A stretch of 5,364 nt of DNA from Actinomycetes bacterium (GTDB taxonomy: Bacteria > Actinomycetota > Acidimicrobiia > Acidimicrobiales > Microtrichaceae): assembly GCA_023427825.1 (NCBI GenBank), contig JAEZAI010000303.1, positions 1 through 5,364 on the forward strand, given 5' to 3'. Below the pieces are notes generated by a model, which ran no database searches, had not been told where the DNA came from, and saw nothing but the letters and a program-made list of their open reading frames with translations. Positions 1 through 3,546 of this stretch are shown here, in pieces (positions within the stretch are counted from its first letter, which is position 1; the number at the start of each line of letters is the position of its first letter). A program made the translations under genes and the position numbers.

Positions 1-115
1 CCGTCCGGCAGTCGGTGGTGCCGCCGCCGTCCACGTCGAGCTGCACGGAGATCTTCGTCTCCTTGGTGATGCGCTCGGCGGACGCCGTCCGGCTGGGGGT
101 GGAGGTCTCGCTCAC
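1..115 (-). CDS. hisB: Imidazoleglycerol-phosphate dehydratase, N-terminal fragment (runs off left edge)
   Basis: HisB removes water from imidazole glycerol phosphate to give imidazole-acetol phosphate, the substrate of HisC, in cytoplasmic histidine synthesis. Only the first 38 codons are in the window. They read MSETSTPSRTASAERITKET and continue KISVQLDVDGGGTTDCRT. The stretch R15-I-T-K-E-T followed by a beta-strand and D-V-D-G-G-G is the usual beginning of bacterial HisB. The roughly 12 residues before it are a short variable extension. The start is GTG at 115-113, chosen because GGAG lies 7 nt upstream at 126-123; the ATG at 128-126 is in another frame. The gene follows hisC on the same strand, in the order common in actinobacterial his operons, but across a 216-nt repeat-bearing gap. 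The active-site histidines lie outside the window, so completeness cannot be judged. The family call rests on this N-terminus plus context. Confidence 0.88.
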   Translation of the reverse strand, partial: MSETSTPSRTASAERITKETKISVQLDVDGGGTTDCRT

Positions 116-122
116 GGCCGTT

Positions 123-126
123 CTCC
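123..126 (-). promoter_or_regulatory. Shine-Dalgarno of hisB
   Basis: On the minus strand GGAG is followed by 7 nt and then GTG. It decides the hisB start and shows that hisB has its own ribosome entry, as needed given the long gap after hisC. Confidence 0.7.
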
Positions 127-179
127 ATTCACGACACACAGGATCGCGCACTGCGCCCCTCGCGCCCGCACGGGTTGAC

Positions 180-309
180 CAGCCTGCCGGCAGAGGCAAA
201 GGACAGCCCGCCGGCAGAGGCAAAGGCCAGCCCGCCGGCAGAGGCAATGGTCAGCCCGCCGGCAGAGGCAAAGGTCAGCCCGCCGGCAGAGGCAAAGGTC
301 AGCCCGCCC
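180..309. repeat. 24-bp tandem repeat array, five full copies plus a partial one
   Basis: Full copies lie at 180-203, 204-227, 228-251, 252-275 and 276-299, with a partial copy (first 10 bases) from 300. Each unit opens CAGCCCGCCGGC and closes AGAGGCAAAGG plus one variable base. Copies 4 and 5 are identical. Copy 3 has one A-to-T change (CAATGG). Copy 1 has T for C at its sixth base. Copies 1 and 2 differ from the others in the last base. The unit is a multiple of three, so it does not change the reading phase between hisC and hisB. Each full copy contains the palindrome GCCGGC, so neighbouring copies can pair in RNA: a 6-bp GCCGGC stem, an internal loop, then GGC/GCC closing a loop of about 8 nt. 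The nearly perfect identity suggests recent slippage expansion. Function is unknown. Confidence 0.95.
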
Positions 310-331
310 CAAGGGTTGGACAGCCCGCCCG

Positions 332-1420
332 TCAGGACAGCGCTGCGGTGAGGGCGTCGAGGAACTCGTCGTCCTCGGCGGTGGTGCCGAGCGTCACGCG
401 CAGACAGCCCTCGAGTCCGGGCCACGAGGCGCAGTTGCGGACGAGCACCCCGCGGTCGACGAGGTCCTGCCACACCTCGGCGCCGTCACGGTCGCGCGGC
501 CGGAACAGGATGAAGTTCGCCGCGCTGGGCCACACGTCCACCGGCAGGTCGGCCAGGGCGGTCTCGACCCGACCGCGCTCCTCGACCAGGTGCGAGACCC
601 GCCGGCGCATGTCGGCGAGGTGGTCGAGCGCGAGCACCCCCGCGAGCTGCGTGAGCGAGTCCAGGTGGTACGGCAGCACCACCCGCTCCAGGTCGTCGAC
701 CACCCAGGTGGGACCGATCAGGTAGCCCAGGCGGAGCGCGGCGGCGGACCACGTCTTGGAGTACGTGCGGGTGACGACGACCGAGCGGTCCTCCTCCACC
801 AGCGACAGCGCCGACCAGGGCGAGAACTGGCCGTAGGCCTCGTCGACCACGAGGAGGCCGTCGATCTCCTCGACCACCTCGAGCACCTCGCGCACGGTGT
901 CCTCGGGTTCCAGCCGGCCGGTCGGGTTGTTGGGCGAGCAGAGGAACGTGATCGTCGGCCGCTCGGTGAGCAGCAGGCGGCGGACCTCGTCGACGTCGAG
1001 GGTGAAATCCGCGCGGCGGTCGCCGCTGACGACCGAGGACCCGCACACCCTGGCGATGTGGGAGTGCAGCGCGTACGTCGGCTCGAACGTGGCCACGCGG
1101 CGCCCCGCTCCCCCGTAGGCGAGGCAGAGCGACTGGAGCACCTCGTTGGAGCCGTTCGCGGCGAACACGTTGGCCGCGGTGATGCCGCCCGGCACCTCGT
1201 CGGCCTCGGTCTCGGCGATGCGGGCGCGCAGCACCAGGGCGGCACGGTCGGGGTACCGGTGCCAGGCCACCGTGTCGAGCGCCGCCCGGAGCTCCTCGAC
1301 GAACGCCTCGGGGGGCGGCTCGGGCGCCTCGTTGGTGTTGAGGCGGACCCGGACGTCGACCTGCGGCGAGTGGTAGCCCTCCATGAGGGCCACGTCGTCG
1401 CGCACCTGGGGCCGGCTCAC
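332..1420 (-). CDS. hisC: Histidinol-phosphate aminotransferase
   Basis: HisC is a PLP-dependent fold-type I aminotransferase that converts imidazole-acetol phosphate and glutamate into histidinol phosphate and 2-oxoglutarate. The 362 residues match the usual family length. Visible motifs in order are RLNTNEAPEPP (about 26-36), AANGSNEVLQ (87-96), which typically contacts the PLP phosphate, CSPNNPTG (161-168), VVDEAYG (191-197) with the PLP-ring aspartate D193 and Y196, YSKTWSAAALRLGY (220-233) with Schiff-base lysine K222 and R230, and CLRVTLGT (339-346) with substrate-binding R341. The SKTWSAAALRLG version of the lysine motif differs from the enteric SKAFALAGLR form. The GTG start at 1420-1418 is preceded by GGGGGAG with a 5-nt spacer, and its first four bases overlap the hisD stop (GTGA), so the two genes are probably translationally coupled. 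No break or missing key residue is seen. Confidence 0.96.
   Translation of the reverse strand: MSRPQVRDDVALMEGYHSPQVDVRVRLNTNEAPEPPPEAFVEELRAALDTVAWHRYPDRAALVLRARIAETEADEVPGGITAANVFAANGSNEVLQSLCLAYGGAGRRVATFEPTYALHSHIARVCGSSVVSGDRRADFTLDVDEVRRLLLTERPTITFLCSPNNPTGRLEPEDTVREVLEVVEEIDGLLVVDEAYGQFSPWSALSLVEEDRSVVVTRTYSKTWSAAALRLGYLIGPTWVVDDLERVVLPYHLDSLTQLAGVLALDHLADMRRRVSHLVEERGRVETALADLPVDVWPSAANFILFRPRDRDGAEVWQDLVDRGVLVRNCASWPGLEGCLRVTLGTTAEDDEFLDALTAALS
1417..1420 (-). other. hisD-hisC 4-bp stop/start overlap
   Basis: On the minus strand the sequence GTGA holds the hisC GTG start and the hisD TGA stop. The hisC ribosome site GGGGGAG (1432-1426) lies inside the last codons of hisD. This layout normally gives translational coupling, keeping HisD and HisC levels linked. 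Confidence 0.85.
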
Positions 1421-2739
1421 GCGGACTCCCCCGTCGTGCCGTCGAGCCCCTCGGCCCGCAGCGTTCGTCGCAGGCGGATCGACTCGGCGTGCGCCTCCAG
1501 CCCTTCGGCCTCGGCGAGCGCCTGCACGGCGGGCCCGATCCGGTCGAACGCGTCGCCGTCCACGGTGACCACGTGGTGGTGCTTGAGGAAGTCGTCCACG
1601 GTCAGCGCCGAGGAGAAGCGGGCGGTGCCGTAGGTGGGCAGCACGTGGCTGGGGCCGGCCACGTAGTCGCCGACGGACGCCGGTGACCACGGGCCGATGA
1701 AGATCGCCCCGGCGTTGCGCACGAGCGGCACCAGGTCGGTCGCATCCCGGCACAACAGCTCCAGGTGCTCGGGCGCCACCAGGTTGGCGACCTCCACGGC
1801 CGCCTCGGGCGAGTCGACCAGCACGGCGTAGCCGCCCTCGGCCAGGGTGGCGGTGATGTCGGTCCGGCGGGGCGCCGCTTCGGTCAGCCGGGCCAGCTCG
1901 GCGTCGATCGAGTCGAGCGCCGCCGCGTCCCACGAGATCAGCCAGGCCAGCCCGTCGGGACCGTGCTCCGCCTGCAGGATCACGTCGATCGCCGCGAGCT
2001 CGGGGCGGATCGAGTCGTCCGCCAGGACGACGACCTCGCTGGGGCCGGCGAACGCTGCGGCCACGCCGACCGTGCCGGCGACCTCCTGCTTGGCGAGCGC
2101 CACGTACTTGTTGCCCGGGCCGCAGATCACGTCGACCGCCGGCACCTGGTCGGTCCCGTAGGCCAGCGCGCCGATGGCCTGGGCGCCGCCGATGGCGTAC
2201 ACCTCGTCGACGCCGGCCACGGCCGCCGCGGCCAGCGTCACCGCTGTGACCTCGCCGGTCTCCCGGTCGGGCGGCACGCACACCGCCACCTCGGGCACGC
2301 CGGCCACCTGCGCCGGCACCGCGGTCATCAGCAGCGTCGACGGGTACGCCGCCCGACCGCCGGGCACGTAGCAGCCGACCCGGTCGACCGGCCGGTGGAA
2401 CGACCGGATGTGCACGCCGTCGGTGTCGTGGGTGACCTCCGGGCGGAGCTGGGTCTCGTGATGGGCGCGGATGCGGTCCCGAGCCAGCTCGAGTGCGCTG
2501 CGCACGTCGGGCGGCGTGGCGGCCAGGGCGGCGTCGATCTGCTCCTTCGGCACCCGGAGCGACTCCAGGCGCACGCCGTCGAAGCGTTCCGTCAGCTCGA
2601 TCAGCGCGTCGTCACCCCGCTCCCGGACCGCGGCGAGGATCTCCCGCACGGCCGCCACGGGCTCGTCGCCGTCCACGCTCGGTCGGGGCAACGAGCCGGC
2701 GGGATCGGCCACGCTGCGGAGGTCCAGTCGGTTGAGCAC
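1417..2739 (-). CDS. hisD: Histidinol dehydrogenase
   Basis: HisD is a zinc enzyme that oxidises L-histidinol through histidinal to L-histidine with two NAD+, the last pathway step. The 440 residues are a normal family length. By alignment to E. coli HisD, the zinc ligands are present as Q256 and H259 (in LQAEHG), D358 (GDYVAGPSH) and H417 (EGLEAHAES). The catalytic pair is E324-H325 (APEHLEL). Other family blocks are CYVPGGRAAYPSTLLMT (123-139), GGAQAIGALAYGT (184-196) and CGPGNKYVALAKQ (206-218). The signature around AGPSE (231-235) reads VGVAAAFAGPSE instead of the more common VGIDMPAGPSE, so this belongs to a variant subgroup. The start is GTG at 2739-2737. An in-frame TGA lies only 9 nt upstream (2748-2746), so no longer start is possible, and VLNRLDLRS fits HisD N-termini. 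There is no Shine-Dalgarno, which suggests a leaderless message. Confidence 0.96.
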   Translation of the reverse strand: MLNRLDLRSVADPAGSLPRPSVDGDEPVAAVREILAAVRERGDDALIELTERFDGVRLESLRVPKEQIDAALAATPPDVRSALELARDRIRAHHETQLRPEVTHDTDGVHIRSFHRPVDRVGCYVPGGRAAYPSTLLMTAVPAQVAGVPEVAVCVPPDRETGEVTAVTLAAAAVAGVDEVYAIGGAQAIGALAYGTDQVPAVDVICGPGNKYVALAKQEVAGTVGVAAAFAGPSEVVVLADDSIRPELAAIDVILQAEHGPDGLAWLISWDAAALDSIDAELARLTEAAPRRTDITATLAEGGYAVLVDSPEAAVEVANLVAPEHLELLCRDATDLVPLVRNAGAIFIGPWSPASVGDYVAGPSHVLPTYGTARFSSALTVDDFLKHHHVVTVDGDAFDRIGPAVQALAEAEGLEAHAESIRLRRTLRAEGLDGTTGESA

Positions 2740-2747
2740 GGTGGTTC

Positions 2748-2753
2748 ACGGTA
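2748..2753 (-). promoter_or_regulatory. Possible -10 element for the his operon (leaderless transcript)
   Basis: On the minus strand TACCGT fits the actinobacterial TAnnnT -10 pattern and ends 8 nt before the hisD GTG. Transcription would then begin at or within about two bases of the start codon, which agrees with the absence of a ribosome site. No convincing -35 hexamer stands 17-18 nt further upstream. The call rests on motif and spacing only. Confidence 0.35.
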
Positions 2754-2756
2754 GTG

Positions 2757-2768
2757 GTGGTGCATCAC
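2757..2768. promoter_or_regulatory. Imperfect palindrome in the hisD divergent promoter region
   Basis: GTGGTGCATCAC is a 12-bp inverted repeat with one mismatched pair around TGCA. It sits in the 53-bp space between hisD and the divergent small gene, immediately upstream of the proposed hisD -10, where an operator would act. It is short enough to arise by chance, so operator function is only a possibility. Confidence 0.2.
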
Positions 2769-2792
2769 AGGCCAGTAGTAGGAATCGGGGCC

Positions 2793-2990
2793 GTGAGCCT
2801 CCATGCGGATCTGGCCTCGATGCAGTCCACGCTCGATCAGGTGCTGACCCGCGTCGACGAGGCCAGCCAGGTGGTTCGCGGCACCGACCGCGACGACCTC
2901 CTGGGCGACCTCTACGAGATCGAGCGCAACCTGCAGGCCGCGCAGCGCCGCCTGCGCCGGGCGCTCGAGGCGTCCGAGGGGCTGGACTGA
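2793..2990 (+). CDS. Small helical hypothetical protein, 65 aa
   Basis: I do not recognise a named family. The product starts VSLHADLASMQSTLDQVLTR and ends ALEASEGLD. It is charged, lacks cysteine, signal peptide or membrane segment, and looks like two amphipathic helices (about residues 3-29 and 34-61) split by GTDRDD, i.e. a helical hairpin or short coiled coil. It may therefore form a dimer or an adaptor. The GTG at 2793 is preferred because a GGA and a GGGG stretch lie just upstream (2781-2790). A GTG at 2754 would give 78 residues but overlaps the proposed hisD promoter, and an ATG at 2820 would shorten it. It diverges from hisD with 53 bp between starts and ends one base from the convergent oxidoreductase gene. 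The coding call rests on the ribosome site, the heptad-like leucine spacing and the exact fit between neighbours. Confidence 0.7.
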   Translation: MSLHADLASMQSTLDQVLTRVDEASQVVRGTDRDDLLGDLYEIERNLQAAQRRLRRALEASEGLD

Positions 2991-2997
2991 CTCAGTC
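2985..2997. repeat. 13-bp palindrome spanning two convergent stop codons
   Basis: GACTGA, one C, then TCAGTC forms a perfect inverted repeat. Its left arm contains the TGA of the plus-strand small gene and its right arm the TGA of the minus-strand oxidoreductase gene, because both genes end with GAC TGA (Asp-stop). With a single central base it cannot fold as a full RNA hairpin; 4 bp around a 5-nt loop is the most possible. There is no T-run, so it is not a clear terminator. Confidence 0.85.
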
Positions 2998-3420
2998 GGA
3001 CCACGGGCCGTTGCCACCGATGCGGTGGACGTCGACGGCCACGGTCACCGCAGTGGGTGAGCTGCGCAGGTTGAGCTCGTGGTTCGTGCGCCCCACGTAG
3101 ACCCGGCACAGCTCGTCGCACAGCTCCCGGTCGACCGGGCCGAGCACCGACGCGCTGCCCTGGATCACGAGGTGCTGCTGGGTGCCGGCCGCGTTGCGCG
3201 CCTCGTCCTCGATCGAGAGCACGACCCGCGGGTTGCGGCGGATGTTGCGGACCTTGGCGGTGTCGGCCTCGGTGCAGAAGAGCACCTGCTCGTCGCGCAC
3301 GCCGCACCACACGACGGACACCTGTGGGGTGCCGTCGGAGTTGAGGGTGACGACGTGCGCCAGGGCGTTGGAGCCCAGGAGCGCAGCGGCCGGAGCCGGG
3401 ATCGAGTGGAGCACCGTCAT
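2992..3420 (-). CDS. PPOX-type split-barrel F420/FMN-dependent oxidoreductase family protein
   Basis: The 142-residue protein has the pyridoxamine-5'-phosphate-oxidase-like split beta-barrel pattern. It starts with a short helix (HSIPAPAAALLGSNALA, 5-21), then HVVTLNSDGTPQVSVVW (22-38), a strand pair ending VLFCTEADTAKVRNIRRNPR (46-65), VVLSIED (66-72), HLVIQGSASVLG (83-94) and the C-terminal RIGGNGPW (133-140). The K-V-R-N-I-R-R-N-P segment (K56-P64) is the hallmark cofactor-phosphate region of this family. In actinobacteria such small proteins usually bind F420 or FMN and reduce unknown substrates as cytoplasmic dimers. The substrate cannot be told here, nor can F420 be firmly separated from FMN or heme binding. 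The ATG at 3420-3418 follows AAAGGGGGG with a 3-nt spacer. The gene diverges from the cyclase-ATPase gene and converges on the small helical gene. Confidence 0.88.
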   Translation of the reverse strand: MTVLHSIPAPAAALLGSNALAHVVTLNSDGTPQVSVVWCGVRDEQVLFCTEADTAKVRNIRRNPRVVLSIEDEARNAAGTQQHLVIQGSASVLGPVDRELCDELCRVYVGRTNHELNLRSSPTAVTVAVDVHRIGGNGPWSD

Positions 3421-3546
3421 CGTCCCCCCTTTGTCCGTGCCCACAGCATGGCACCCGCGGCCCTCCGCGCGTCCCGGATCGTGCGAACGGCCGGCCTGCC
3501 GCCCGGGTGATGGCAGGCTGTGCTGTCTTCGGGGGAGGGCTGGCTC
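3421..3546. promoter_or_regulatory. Divergent spacer between the oxidoreductase and cyclase-ATPase genes
   Basis: This 126-bp region must hold the promoter of the minus-strand oxidoreductase gene and probably that of the plus-strand cyclase gene. It contains the two ribosome sites at its ends. It has no TA dinucleotide at all, so no TAnnnT -10 hexamer exists in either direction. A 5-bp inverted repeat GTGCC/GGCAC (3437-3441 and 3450-3454) and an 8-bp palindrome GGCCGGCC (3489-3496) are present but unremarkable at this GC content. Confidence 0.5.
3531..3539 (+). promoter_or_regulatory. Shine-Dalgarno of the cyclase-ATPase gene
   Basis: GGGGGAGGG sits 7 nt before the GTG at 3547. It decides that start over the in-frame GTG at 3520, which would place this sequence inside the coding region. 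Confidence 0.75.

Larger units (their letters stand above)
116..331 (-). other. hisC-hisB intergenic spacer, probably transcribed
   Basis: This is a 216-nt gap inside an otherwise tight operon; hisD and hisC overlap by 4 bp. About 120 nt of it are tandem 24-bp repeats. The hisB-proximal 64 nt (116-179) contain the hisB Shine-Dalgarno and no TAnnnT-type -10 element reading toward hisB, so I see no case for an internal hisB promoter. After the hisC stop, the hisC frame meets another TGA within 11 codons, and three repeat junctions each supply a further TGA in that frame. The minus strand can be read open across the array in other frames, but no start with a ribosome site or family resemblance supports a gene here. 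Confidence 0.75.

Noticed and set aside
180..309. CRISPR-like array
   Set aside because: The 24-bp units are directly adjacent with no unique spacers, so this is a simple tandem repeat and not a CRISPR array.
180..309. Rho-independent terminator or attenuator between hisC and hisB
   Set aside because: Hairpins between neighbouring units are possible, but no T-run follows any of them on the minus strand, and there is no leader peptide rich in His codons.
129..473. Minus-strand frame reading through the array as GLTFASAG repeats, as a possible C-terminal extension of HisC
   Set aside because: It is in a different frame from hisC, and HisC ends normally after DALTAALS at the expected family length. 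A frameshift would be needed and no slippery site is seen.
15..725. Long plus-strand reading frame whose product contains repeated QPAGRGKG units
   Set aside because: It is antisense to hisC and hisB, has no ribosome site, and its repeats simply reflect the 24-bp DNA array, whose unit is a multiple of three. High GC keeps many antisense frames open.
332..2281. A 649-residue fusion reading of the hisC frame extended upstream through hisD
   Set aside because: The added N-terminal part is low-complexity Arg/Gly/Ala sequence antiphase to hisD. The true hisC start is the GTG at 1420 with its own ribosome site.
3437..3454. Inverted repeat GTGCC/GGCAC as an operator for the oxidoreductase gene
   Set aside because: Five-base arms with an 8-nt gap are expected by chance at this GC content, and nothing else supports it.
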